Source: Chara braunii (taxonomy: Eukaryota; Streptophyta; Charophyceae; Charales; Characeae). Taken from it: DNA of 27,230 nt. The notes below the pieces were generated by a model, which was given only the letters and a program-made list of their open reading frames with translations, did no database searches and was not told the DNA's origin. Below, in pieces: positions 1 through 10,144 of this stretch. The stretch covers positions 2,298,453 to 2,325,682 of the forward strand of contig BFEA01000213.1 of the NCBI GenBank assembly GCA_003427395.1, read 5' to 3'. A program made the translations under genes and the position numbers. Each line of letters begins with the position of its first letter. The stretch's first letter is position 1.

Positions 1-527
1 GGCTCAACCCTACGCCCACTTGAAGATTAAGTTCAGAGGTATATATATAACTTGGCTATTTAAACAGTTCAGGGCGACTAGAGTGGTCTAGTCATATGCC
101 CAAAGAAGAGAGAAATAGTTGTGCCCTCTGTTTGTGTATTCATGACCAAGTCAGAACGCTCTGTAAGTTTAGGTATTCTTACTTTAGGCCTGGCTAAGTT
201 GGGCGCGCTCTGTAAGTTTAGGTGGCATGACCTATGCCTTATGTAAGTTTGGTATGAAGGGGGTAATTCACAGAGGGAGCATGAACTATTGATTGCTAAA
301 GAGTTCGGGGTTGGTGAGAGTACTTACCTTTGTGGTTTGGCCTACAAGTGGCTTATTGAGATTACTACTTGGACTGGGTTTCAGGTTGACAGGTAGTTGC
401 TTTAGAGGCTCGCCACGTGCTAGAGCGATAGAAGTTAGTTTCAATTCCTGCATTTTCTGACCTAAGTTTTTTTTACTTAGATCAATTCTCTCATTTTCTG
501 AGATATTTTGTTATACTTGGCTTTATA
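1..527. other. No gene seen; decayed repeat flank
   Basis: There is no open frame of useful length and no motif I recognise. Short phrases such as 'ctctgtaagtttagg' recur near 160-225. The last ~100 bases (about 430-527) look like a further, badly decayed unit of the hairpin repeat that follows, because 'cattttctgag' resembles its inner stem. This is probably old transposon-derived DNA, which is inference. Confidence 0.4.
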
Positions 528-1200
528 TAAGTCTTGGCAAGCTACTTTCTTTACGGGAAGCACTGCCTAAATTTGTACGAATCCAAGGAATTAGTCAACG
601 CTTGACTTGTCAAAGCTCAACTTATCTATTCTTTATATCTGACTTAGTAGAAATTTGGAAAGTCTCATTTTCTAAAGGGAGTGCTGCCCAAATTTTTGCT
701 AATTGGGGGAGTTAGACAAAATTGGACTTTGAGAAGTCAGAGTTATTTTCAGATTTTGAACTTAGCCTTGTATAAATTTTGGAATAGCACTCTTCCAGAG
801 GGAGTGTTGCCAAAATTTCTGCAAAACTAAGGAGTTTAGTCAAATCTTGTCTAAGTTGAACTCAAGTTGCGTAGTGAGTTTATATCTGACGTAGTAAAAA
901 TCTCGAAAGCCTTCTTTTCTAAAGAGATTCTTGCCCAAATTTTTGTTAGTTCGGGAAGTTAGTCAAATTTCTGACTTGTCAAAGTTCAACCTGTCTAAAA
1001 TTCATATATGGCTTAGTAAAAATTTGGGAAGTCTCCTTTTCTAAAGGGAATGCTGCCCAAATGTTTGCTAATTCAGGGAGTTAGACAAAATTGAACTTTT
1101 GAAAGTCAAAGGCTACTTCTGTTTTTCATATTTAGGCTGATATAAATTTTGAAAAGTCACTTTTCCTACGGGAAGCGCTGGCGAAATTTTCTTGATTTAG
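528..1200 (+). repeat. ~123-bp tandem repeat, six units, each with a nested hairpin; 3-unit higher-order period
   Basis: Six diverged units begin with an outer-stem left arm at about 529, 651, 774, 896, 1020 and 1144, a spacing of 122-124 bp. In each unit a left arm (AAATTTGG-like) is followed about 28 nt later by its complement (CCAAATTT-like), and a shorter inner hairpin sits between them. Perfect outer stems are 651-658 with 688-695 and 774-782 with 810-818. Units 1/4, 2/5 and 3/6 resemble each other more than their neighbours (offsets 367-370 bp), so the repeating block is probably a trimer. There is no protein potential. It may be the non-coding part of a decayed LTR retrotransposon or a satellite; I cannot assign a family. 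Confidence 0.75.
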
Positions 1201-2574
1201 AAGAGTGAGATTATATTTTGACAGGTGGCGATTTTGACAATCCACCTTGAATAGGGGAGATTCTGTCGTTAGTCTACTTTTGCTTTGGGCACTGGCTTAG
1301 AGGTAGGCTTAGACTTAGTTGGCAGATAATTTTGAGTGAGAATGTGCTATGGAGATTTATCCCCCATATGTTGATGATTTAGCTTGGGCACCTGACCTAC
1401 CTTGTGTTATAGGTCCTTTGGGGTGTCTGATTCAAGATATGGAATAGATTCGTCTTGATCCTTTTAGGGTCATCTTCTATTATCACAGATAACAGGTCGG
1501 TTGTCAATTCGTCGATTTACGATTCAACTCCAATTCACTCCTGCCACTCAACCTAAAGGCTTTAGCCTTGTGATTGAATTGTTTTTATGTGTTTTCACCC
1601 GGACTTTATTGAATGGTCATCCAACAAAAGTACTGAGTATTTATTTAAGAGTTGCACGAGTGAGGCTTGTATGGCTAAAGCGAGGGGTATGAGTGCGAGG
1701 AATGGTTGAAGTTGACCCCATGTAGTGCGCGGACTTCTGGTTGAATCTTTGATGTGATTGCAGGTATGGTTGTGGTTCGGACTCTGGATGTGATTGTCTG
1801 CGATCTCATACATATATGGCTGAGAGGAGCCTCACTGTAACTGTGAGAAGTGATCGTCCTATATAATTATTCCTTATATATCTATAAGTGCCTCGGGTAT
1901 GCGCACGGCTTACAGTGATCGTGTGCAAGGGTTAACCAAATTTGGGCTTGAGAGAAAAGGGAGATCCCCTTTTATCCTTTGCTTTTTAGAGGTTTTATAG
2001 TCGGACGTTGGTCCTGGGCCGGGATTCAAGATCCTTGTCCAAGACATCCCAAGCCCTAGACTCTGCAGGGAAGGAATCTACCCCCGTGCAGAGTCTATTT
2101 GCCTTGCGTGCCGGGACGCTCAGACTAAAGGTCGGAGGTCTCGCGGCGGCTGCACGACTATTCCTTCAGCCGTGCAATGTCGTGAAGGATCAGACCCTCA
2201 CGACACTTCGAGTCTGACACTTGAGTGTCATAAGCGGTACTCGGATCCACGAGGGACCGCTTGATTATGGGCACTACATAGTACGTCATCATTGCGACTG
2301 CTTGCGTACGTTTGAATCGCGAGTGGATCTGAATTGGCCCTGCGTCCGCGCGGTTTTATACTAAGTCTCGCGCACGACGCATATCCGATTCACGCGTCGA
2401 AAAGTTATGGGCCGACTACTAAGGGGCTAGAAGCGTTGTTGCGTTGTTTGTGTTGTGCCGTTTCGTGTATATGTGTGTGTGTGTTTTATTTTCGTGCTCG
2501 TAAAGTGGTGTGCGCGTGGTGTGTGGGATGCGTCCTAGTCGACCGACTACAAGCCGCGCTTGGGACTTCAGCCT
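1201..2574. other. No gene seen; decayed repeat DNA, becoming GC-richer after ~2000
   Basis: Only short, non-ATG or low-quality frames occur. Composition shifts from AT-rich to more balanced near 1980-2000. The stretch 2000-2570 may belong to the same dispersed element as copy A but has no partner in the window that I could align. A short TG-rich run lies at about 2465-2485. Confidence 0.4.
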
Positions 2575-2965
2575 CCCCAGGATATCGGTTCGCGTGCGGG
2601 TCCGATAGGCGTATTACCGCGCGTGCCCCCTATGCTACAGCAAACGAGAAACGCCATCGGCTGGTCCACCTCTGCGATTGCAACCGAGTAGCTTTCGTAC
2701 TGTGGACTGGTAGCTCGGCGGGGATACGCCCACCGAAGGGAGGTGACAACTCCCGTAAGATGGAGGTAAGTTGTGCCTTGCGTAGGCCCCATCCTGTCGT
2801 AGGGGCTCGTGAGAGGTATGGCTGGCGCACTCGGCCGGAGCGGCCTAAGGAAGCTCCATTTGTGTGTTCGCGGCAAGGTTGGACCAACTCCTGCGTGACG
2901 CGGTCGAGAGGGTCCCACGCTGCCACATGCGGTGCCGGACCGATGCGCCCGACAGCGGACAAGGC
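2575..2965 (+). mobile_element. Dispersed element, copy A (unknown family)
   Basis: This stretch is related to two other places in the window. Positions about 2610-2665 and 2815-2955 align with about 18920-18980 and 19030-19150 on the same strand, sharing for example 'ctatgctacarcmaacgag', 'gcrcactcgrcyggagcgg' and 'ggaccgatgc'. Positions about 2710-2850 also align with the reverse complement of about 3790-3912, sharing 'ggtagctcgg', 'ggatacgccc', 'ggtaagttgtg' and 'gtcgtagggg'. Frames are open on both strands here but none starts at a convincing ATG, and I recognise no protein. It is most simply a fragment of a multicopy transposable element. Confidence 0.6.
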
Positions 2966-3644
2966 TAGACTCACACATCTTCTTCCAGACATAAGATACC
3001 TACGCATTCGTGTATGTGTGTTATTTTCCCTCGCTCTTGGTGGCCACATGACATGTTACAACAAACCTTTTTGCACAGAGACTTGTGTCTGTTTGCTTTA
3101 AAGACGGATGTTCATTTAGTCGTCACATTCAAATTTCTTGTTTTTTCTTAATAGTTACATCCTATTGATTTGAAAATTCACCACGCAATTGTTATAGTAG
3201 AGAGCTCTAACTATTAATCTAGTTTAGCCAAACAGTTTATCTGCTTACCAATTTTAGATCGATATATACTACTTGTTGACGATCGCTTCAATTGAGTAAT
3301 TTGTACGCTATATATTTATCTCACGCGTCATTGCGCCCAGAGTCTATCTCACAATAATGAACAGTTTGTACAAAGTTTAGAAGTTGACTCGCATTAATAG
3401 ATTAGTTCATATGTAGTTCTCTTTCAAATTTCATGCACCCATGCACCGATAGCTAGACTCTCGCTCATGTCTATCTGTGTATGAGTGCGTTTGTATTTAA
3501 GAATGTCAGCGCTTAGGTCTAACATGGTGACTTCAGTGGGTTAGGTTGATAATTTTATGTTATGTTAATAGTTTTATACAAATGCTAACGACAAACCTGA
3601 TAGCGTAACAATAAGCATATCCGCATGTTGTCGAACGCATCGAC
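2966..3644. other. No gene seen; spacer between inverted element copies
   Basis: AT-rich DNA with no substantial frame and no repeat I can place. It separates copy A from the inverted copy B, so it would form the loop if the two copies are arms of one fold-back structure. Confidence 0.4.
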
Positions 3645-3920
3645 TTTCTCCTTTCGTGAGAAAGGCGAGATCTCTCCCGGGCGCGTCACACAGGAGTAAA
3701 ATAAAATTGTGGACACAATTTGGGGATGACGTGGAAGTAATCGAACGAACCGTCGAGATGGACGAGGTTGCGGTGTCCCCTCACTGCTCTAGCTGGGTGC
3801 GTCACCCGTTCTTCTCACGGTCCCCTACGACAAAATACGTACCCACGAGCCACAACTTACCTTCCATAAGGGTTTGTCATTACCCTGAGGGGCGTATCCT
3901 TACCGAGCTACCGACCCTCG
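3645..3920 (-). mobile_element. Dispersed element, copy B, inverted relative to copy A
   Basis: The reverse complement of 3650-3912 aligns over roughly 250 bp with 2700-2935. Shared blocks fall in the same order (ggtagctcgg, ggatacgccc, ggtaagttgtg, gtcgtagggg, gtgaga, cctgygtgacgcg), with small insertions and deletions between them. With copy A it forms a diverged inverted repeat whose arms are about 700 bp apart. The 89-codon frame on the plus strand here has no recognisable product and is probably incidental. Confidence 0.6.
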
Positions 3921-4188
3921 TATGAAAGTGCTTACATGCAATCATAGAGGTAGGTCAGTCGTTGGAATTTGCTCGATTCGCTCTAACATAGATATGCTTG
4001 GTTAAAACGTCTATTGAACTCAAACGTCGTTTGTCTGTTAGGCACTGATCTCTTAAGAACGAATCGCGTGCCGCTTGACTAAGGTGGTCTCAATCACACG
4101 TAAAACCCACAAGTAATCCTAGTCCCTTAGACATATATTTGGTATCACGATAAATTTCAATGTAGTACGAAAATATACATATACAAAA

Positions 4189-4209
4189 CGATAGTCTTCT
4201 AGACTATCG
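4189..4209. repeat. Perfect 9-bp stem, 3-nt loop hairpin
   Basis: CGATAGTCT at 4189-4197 is the exact reverse complement of AGACTATCG at 4201-4209, with loop TCT. It is followed by no T-run or gene end. Function is unknown; it could be a transposon terminus or a chance palindrome. Confidence 0.6.
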
Positions 4210-4906
4210 CATACCTGAAATCATCGGTCAAATGATATTGCCACGAAAACAAACAATCCACAAAAAAAATCAATGCATTCAGACTCGGTCAACACAAGAT
4301 CGGCTCTGGTCGCGTTTGGGACAACAACGTACAAATATGAGAGTCAAACAGGATTGGGTTTATCCACCCTTGATCCGCACTTCTTATGGCGTGAATCACA
4401 TCCACGAAAGCAGTGCCTACATCTCTCCACTTTAATTTATTTTTTCTTCAGGCCGGCTTCGTTAGGCACCGGTCTCATTCGGTGGTGGCACCCAAGGCGG
4501 TCACCTATGTGGTTGCTAAGTCAATCCCCAAGGAAAATTAACGCCCCTCCCAGTCGTTGTGGGTCCAACCCTCGAGAAAGTGGTTTAGGGTACCCCCCTT
4601 CGCCCCAGCACAAGACTCGAATCTCTGAAATCGGACGTTCTTCACCGAACCGGCAAAGTACCCTCCGTAGAATGGTCCACTCTTGGTCGATAACAGGACC
4701 GACTCCTAAAGCAACGAATTCCCGCCCCAGTTGCTTCCTAGAGGGAGGGGAACTCTCAAACTCTGGGTGGAATCGTTAATCCCTTCCTTCATCGCAAAAG
4801 TAGCTTAGACGACATAGAATCAAGGGAGACAGAGAAAAAGGGTCATTTAGACCACTATAAATAAATGCGTTAATTCGGGATGGAACGGGTGATCCTCAGG
4901 AAAAAA
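4210..4906. other. No convincing gene; open frame of doubtful status
   Basis: An ATG-initiated frame of 168 codons runs from 4273 to 4779 (+). Its translation shows no domain, no amphipathic pattern and no family resemblance I know, and it sits between repeat elements. The minus strand has broken open stretches in the same place. I treat it as decayed repeat DNA, not a gene. Confidence 0.35.
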
Positions 4907-5148
4907 GTAAGTCCATTGGATTTTCTCCTTTTGTTGCTACAAGTTCTTTTCGCAGCGTCTGTTGAGTTAACCATTTTCCAAAGCACAAGTCCATGTGGCA
5001 AATATGCAGGCACAAAGCAAGAAAAATGTAAGTTCATTTGACTTTCTTTTTTTTATTGCTACAAGTTATTTTTGCGTCGCCTGTTGAGTTAACCCTTTCC
5101 AAAACACAAGTCTATGTACTGAATATGTAGGTACAAGGCAAAATGGAG
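4907..5148 (+). repeat. Two-copy tandem duplication, 121-bp period
   Basis: 'gtaagtcca' at 4907 and 'gtaagttca' at 5028 begin two copies that stay in register through 'ttgctacaagtt', 'ctgttgagttaacc', 'acacaagtc' and 'aatatg-aggyacaa'. The copies have diverged modestly. No coding frame runs through them. Confidence 0.8.
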
Positions 5149-5712
5149 AACGGTCCCTTTAATATTTTTCAGCATGCACAATCAACCTCCCTTGCAAACG
5201 TCTTCTTACCTATCTGCACACTCAAAAGCAACCAACAACATCAATGATCTAGAAATTCACACTCCCGTCAAATCCTCACTCTTCATATGTATGACCACAC
5301 AACTTCTACCCTATCTTTTCCTTTTGAATATTCACTTAAGAGCATAGTCAAACAAAGTATGGGCTCACACAGGTGTGAAGAAGTCACAAAGTCACTAACT
5401 GACCTTAAGTGATATGGTACTGAATGTGTTCCGACTCACTCAAGAAAGCCAAGTAGAAAAATATACACATTGCCGAAGAAAAATTGTAGCCCCGAGGTAA
5501 GATCCAGGTCAACCAATGACCTCAATCCACCTACCACTCTCGCATCTCACACGCAGCGTACTGAAAAGTGCGCACGGCAAGTCGTACACACTTCCAAAAA
5601 AAATCATATGTCCCATACTAGTTCAAACTGGTCTTAAGCGGTTCCAGATGGTCCCACGTGACTAGCTAGCACGCCAAATGGTCTCAATCTGAAGACCGTT
5701 TGCATCTTGTGT

Positions 5713-5715
<3 letters not shown>
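5149..5715. other. No gene seen
   Basis: No frame of note on either strand. Near 5630-5700 the phrase 'ggtc(t/c)' recurs several times (for example 'ctggtcttaagcggttccagatggtccc'), which suggests an old short-period repeat, too weak to define. Confidence 0.35.
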
Positions 5716-5805
<90 letters not shown>

Positions 5806-5806
5806 N

Positions 5807-5896
<90 letters not shown>
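5716..5896. repeat. (TA)n dinucleotide tract with one unresolved base
   Basis: Pure TA alternation covers 5716-5896 except for N at 5806. The alternation changes phase across the N, so the N is a join between two reads or contigs and not a single unread base. The true length is therefore unknown. Long TA tracts can extrude cruciforms and are often collapsed in assemblies. All long 'IYIY' frames here are artefacts. Confidence 0.97.
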
Positions 5897-5898
<2 letters not shown>

Positions 5899-8800
5899 CG
5901 TTTGAATCCTCTGAAAACGATTTCGCCTGTCAAAACCACTTCCACAATGTTTCCCCAAAAAATAAAACACTTGTGTATCGAAGCTCTCCTGGTGCCACCA
6001 ACTTCTAGCAATCACCGCGTCGCCCGCACGCTTCCACTGGTCCCCAGTGGTCCCACTAGATTGGCGTTGATGGTTTCACTACCCCCAGTGTGTGCACACA
6101 AGAAAAAAACAACACGCTGCCTAGCGAAACCAACCTCGAGAATCAGGTCCAAAATGTGGGTCAGCATCGCTACCACCTTTGAACGACGCTAGATCTGCTG
6201 GTAACACTCTCTAAAACTATATCGAGACCTCGTCGCTCGTTGCACCGCAAAAAAAAAAAATAGTCCACTACAACATCACGTCTCAGACACCTGCGACAAA
6301 GAGCGTCGTTGTGCCCAAAAGAAACAGTAGTATCTCCCCTCCACCTAGCACCATCAGGCGTGCCGCATAATGCTACAAAAAATAAAGATCGCCAACGCCG
6401 TAAAATTTTGACAGAATATCCCCACCAAATGGGGATCAACCTGCAGCAAACAACCCGCCGACACCTCTACAAGTGTCACCTTGAAGCCTGTCGCTGTCGA
6501 TGAAATCATGCCATCAAATAAGTAAAACTTTGGCCCTGGATAAAATCCAGGCCCAAAGTATAGTTCTTGCCACACAGTTCCGGTCCAATAGCGAGGCCCC
6601 AAGAGTTGTCCTAGAGGGTTGGCAACAGCCTAAGGGTAGAGCAGACGCTGCCTGCCGCAGCTATAGCTGCCTTGCTCCTCCTCTAGCTCTCTTCTACAAA
6701 CCTCCAACACCGCCTCCAAGAACTCCTCCAGTAGCCCACCCGTTTTTCGTGTTTGCTTGCTCGATGGGTAAGAAAGGCTCTGTCCTGAGGAAAATTGCCT
6801 TTTTACTTGAGAGTTTCTTAATTGACGGAGATTAGTTCCGTTGTTACTGTTTCTGGGTGCATCGAAGAAAAGGGAAAATGGGATTAGAGACAATAATCTT
6901 TTAGCATAATAAGAAACTGATATTTATGTTTGAGACCCCTGTTAGTGCAAATGACTTAGAAATTGGTCATCCACTCTCATGAATGAGTCAGCACTTGACC
7001 CTTTAGTCCAGACCCCTCACATCGTTTGGTGACATCCTGTGTTATATGTTAGCAAAAATCGGGATATTGCATCGCGCTACTTAACCTTTCCTTGTGCAGA
7101 AAATGAGTTAATTTATGTAGAGCGGTTTGGGACAAACCATCATCATTAGAAATAGGTGTTCGTCGGAAAATGGGTTATAGTTGAAGAAGCTTCTCGCTTC
7201 GAAGCTTTTATTTTTTTATTTAGAGTCAATTTCCATTTTGTTTAAATTGCCCTCGTACTCTGTAAATTGGTAAAAAAAGGTTTTATTGTTAAAATCTTAT
7301 CATGCCTTAATTTGTATGTCAGTCAATGTCTTATATAATACAGAGAAGAAAGTTCGGCTAGCAACAGCCCGAGTACGGTCCTAATGCGTTTCGTTTAAGT
7401 GAGCGTTGTCTAGGAGCAATGTCCTATTCTGCACTTGAGGCGAGAACACGGTCTACATTACGCCTTGCAGTGATCGAATGTAACATACTACCCCTATTTT
7501 CTTTGCAATACTTGAACTGTGACATTGTCAGAGGTTCTTCATAGCATGCCACCGGGTGCAAAATTATTCATTGGAGGCCATGTCGGGGGTGTCCGTGTGA
7601 CGCTTGGTGTCGCACGTGAGCAAGGCGGCAGTGTAGTAACAGGCCCGCATAAGGTAGATTTTCAGGCATCTCTCGAACAACCTGAGGTTAATTATAGGTC
7701 GCTAGTTCTTTCAAGTTTAAGAGTCTAGGTTGAGCAGGTTGTATTTAGAGCATCTGCACGACTAGGGAAATCGCTTATTTGAACAGTGTTTTAACTACTG
7801 CCTCGTTGTTCACATGCATCTCCTACGTCTTAAAGTTCTCAGGGAAATCTCACCTGACTTACAACCCCCAGTAGGTTCTGTATTTGAGGCAGAATTGCGA
7901 TCCATAACGAGCCTTGTGGGCATTGTGTTAATGGTCACGCCAGTTGTTTTTCAGCCGACTGGGGCCACTTTCGGGCGAATATTTTAACCCATCAGATCTT
8001 ATTGTACCCTTAATGATATTTGTCAATACTAAGAGGTTGGAGTCTAGACCACCTTTTCGACCAGTTCGTATACTGGGTTGATAGATCGACGAGCTAAACC
8101 CTTATTCTGCAGTCGCCCTTGGCGAGTTCGACATTAGAATAGAACCTTTCACGACTATAGTTCATGCTTGCACTCGACAGTTAGTCGACAATTTTTTTTT
8201 AAAGAAATTACTATCCGCGTCAGGACCAGCGAGAGCATAGATTCTGTGGGTATTGAAGGCTCAACTTTCACGTCTGTCACTCAGAGCTCAAACGAAACTT
8301 TGTAACCATCAGTGAAAACCTTAGCAGCGATTTGATCTCAATAAAGTTCTCAGAAGTGAGTCGGTCACAGTGGGGTGGCGGTTGGCAGCAACTGGGGAAA
8401 ACTCCCTAACTTCGTTTTTTTTAAGACATTTAGGAACTGATAACAAACATCGTCCTACTCAGGTCATCCGAGCTTGAGGGTTATGACAAGGTGAGAAAAA
8501 TGAAATGCTAGACAAGAACATACTCACGGAACTAACACATCTTACTCAAACTTGGTTAAAGGTTAAGAGGACAAAGTTATATAAAAGATTTGATGTCACA
8601 TGAGATCAACGAGCGAACAAACTCTAACATTTGCAAGAGATCAAAAGTTTATCAAAGATGCGATTTACTTTCACGGTTCGGACGGGGAGTTGCCCAACAC
8701 CTACTCGTCCCTAGAGACGACGGAACAGACCTCTGTGAGGCTTAAGAGAGCATAAAAGTGCTCAGTACTTTCATTTGGAGACCATTTACTTTGCAACTCT

Positions 8801-8950
8801 CAACTTTTCATAAAGTTTTTCATTGATCCTTGGTCAGGGACTTTCATTGTCCAATCGTTGCACAAGTCAGTTTCGGCCAAACAAACGTTTAAGACGTCCG
8901 TGCCAACATCGGTGACTGCCTATGATTCAACCATTTTCTCAGTCAGAGAG
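5897..8950. other. No gene seen over 3 kb; isolated palindromes and weak duplications
   Basis: No defensible coding region. A perfect 7-bp stem with a 3-nt loop lies at 6034-6050 (CCACTGG/CCAGTGG), and a 7-bp stem with a 7-nt loop at 7187-7207 (AAGCTTC/GAAGCTT) precedes a T-rich run. About 7430-7480 and 7875-7930 share a weak repeated phrase (ttgaggc followed by a similar 30-40 bp), offset about 448 bp. A frame at 7519-7728 lacks an ATG start and matches nothing I can name. This is probably old repeat DNA. Confidence 0.4.
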
Positions 8951-9102
8951 TAGTCTTTGATTACTTTTTACCAAGTCGCCTCAAGTTGGTTGTCACACCG
9001 TAGATTGAATCTCGTCTCGGCGTCTAATCAGCAATGGTACACAACTCATGTTGAAAGTGCTCAACAGTTATTAAACGTTCAAATCAACGTCGACAACCCT
9101 GA

Positions 9103-9345
9103 GTCCGAGAGCACTACTCAACCCTGGGGTGTGGAGCCTCCCCAAAGCTACCTACGGTCCATCCTATTCATTGCCTGGGACCTAGAGCATGGGAAAGGGG
9201 GATCATGAAGGATGATGAGGTCCTAGTGATGAAATACCGATCAAGCAGAGACAAGAAGGAGGGATGGGAAGAAGAGGCATGCCGAGACATGGATTCATAT
9301 AGGCAGGCTCAGAGAGAACAAACAGTCCAGATAGTCAGAGAATAA
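9103..9345 (+). other. Short open stretch with an internal ATG at 9205; unidentified
   Basis: A frame is open from after the stop at 9100-9102 to the TAA at 9343-9345. The first ATG, at 9205, would give 46 residues rich in Glu, Lys, Arg and Asp (MKDDEVLVMKYRSSR and onward). There is no recognisable domain. It is followed about 300 bp later by another unidentified frame on the same strand. It could be an exon, a decayed element fragment or chance; I favour chance or a relic. Confidence 0.15.
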
Positions 9346-9661
9346 AAATATATCGAGTATGTGTTATTTGCCACGATGGAAAATTGCACACTACTGGCTC
9401 GTTTCTAGAGACGGTGGAGTTGGCCAGGGTAAAACTCACGTGAGCGCAAAGGTACCCGGACTTCCCCACCAGCATTTCGATTAGCAAATGTCACTCAACA
9501 ATCGGCAGTTCTCTCAGAGTTCTATTGTTAAGTGATCATTATTCGGCGACTCATTATTTCAACAACATCCAGTCATTGTCATTTGCCTCAGAGATCAGTG
9601 TCAATCAGACAGATCTTTCATCAAAAGACACGAGAATCAGTTTTAACACTCACCTCTGCAT

Positions 9662-10144
9662 ATGAGTGCGGTTCATTCATTCTCAATCAGGGGGTTAGTC
9701 TTGACCAGACTCAACATGATCGCTTCCAAAGATGCCTTCCAATATCGGTACATCAGTGCAACTGCCTTGAAGCAAAGAGAACTATCATTGTTTGTAGTTC
9801 ACACTGAGTTTGCAGAAGGTATCATTCATGACTTGAGGATCTATTTGAAGAAAGGTAAGGAAACTCATGATCTCTTCGAATCAGTCTGGATCTCAGCAGC
9901 AAGATACATTGAGAAGAAGGAGAGAGAACGTGATGAGAGTAGTACCAAGTTCATCCCCAACTTTGGACCCAAGCTTTATATTGACTATCCTAGGCCTTCA
10001 GACCCTTTTCCCCTTACGGATGGTTCTTGTTGGGGTGACTTGGTTGATCTAGCCAAGAGGTATAATTCACGTGCAGAGATTGACTATGAGTCGGGTACCG
10101 AGGCATCCGAGTTCAGACATCTCAGACGAGGGGTTTTCTCTTAG
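9662..10144 (+). CDS. Hypothetical ORF, 160 residues, unidentified
   Basis: It starts at a real ATG (9662) and ends at TAG (10142-10144); the frame is closed upstream by TAA at 9644. The predicted protein is soluble-looking and mixed in charge. It has a basic/acidic stretch (KKGKETHDLFES, then KKERERDESS at about residues 80-95), a Pro/Asp-rich part (YIDYPRPSDPFPLTDG) and a Cys-Trp pair. I recognise no family. Its composition is more protein-like than other frames in this half of the window, but there is no homologous copy, promoter or splice context to support it. It may be a fragment of a transposable-element protein. Confidence 0.25.
   Translation: MSAVHSFSIRGLVLTRLNMIASKDAFQYRYISATALKQRELSLFVVHTEFAEGIIHDLRIYLKKGKETHDLFESVWISAARYIEKKERERDESSTKFIPNFGPKLYIDYPRPSDPFPLTDGSCWGDLVDLAKRYNSRAEIDYESGTEASEFRHLRRGVFS

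Noticed and set aside
2334-3101. 255-codon plus-strand frame with minus-strand frames of 136 and 139 codons
   Set aside because: It begins at TTG, not ATG, and covers a dispersed repeat (copy A). The related copy C has stops in the corresponding frame.
4139-4150. 'tggtatcacg', similar to an LTR primer-binding site
   Set aside because: It matches the plant initiator-tRNA type site for only eight bases or so, with no LTR end before it.
5662-6192. Several frames rich in alternating Ile and Tyr
   Set aside because: Direct products of the TA tract, with an N inside.
7187-7225. Hairpin followed by a T-rich run, resembling a bacterial-type terminator
   Set aside because: The context is eukaryotic and no gene lies upstream. 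It is probably a chance palindrome.
7519-7728. 69-codon frame with LFIGGHVG, faintly like part of a LINE endonuclease
   Set aside because: The start is not ATG, the match is only a few residues and no other endonuclease or reverse-transcriptase motif is nearby.
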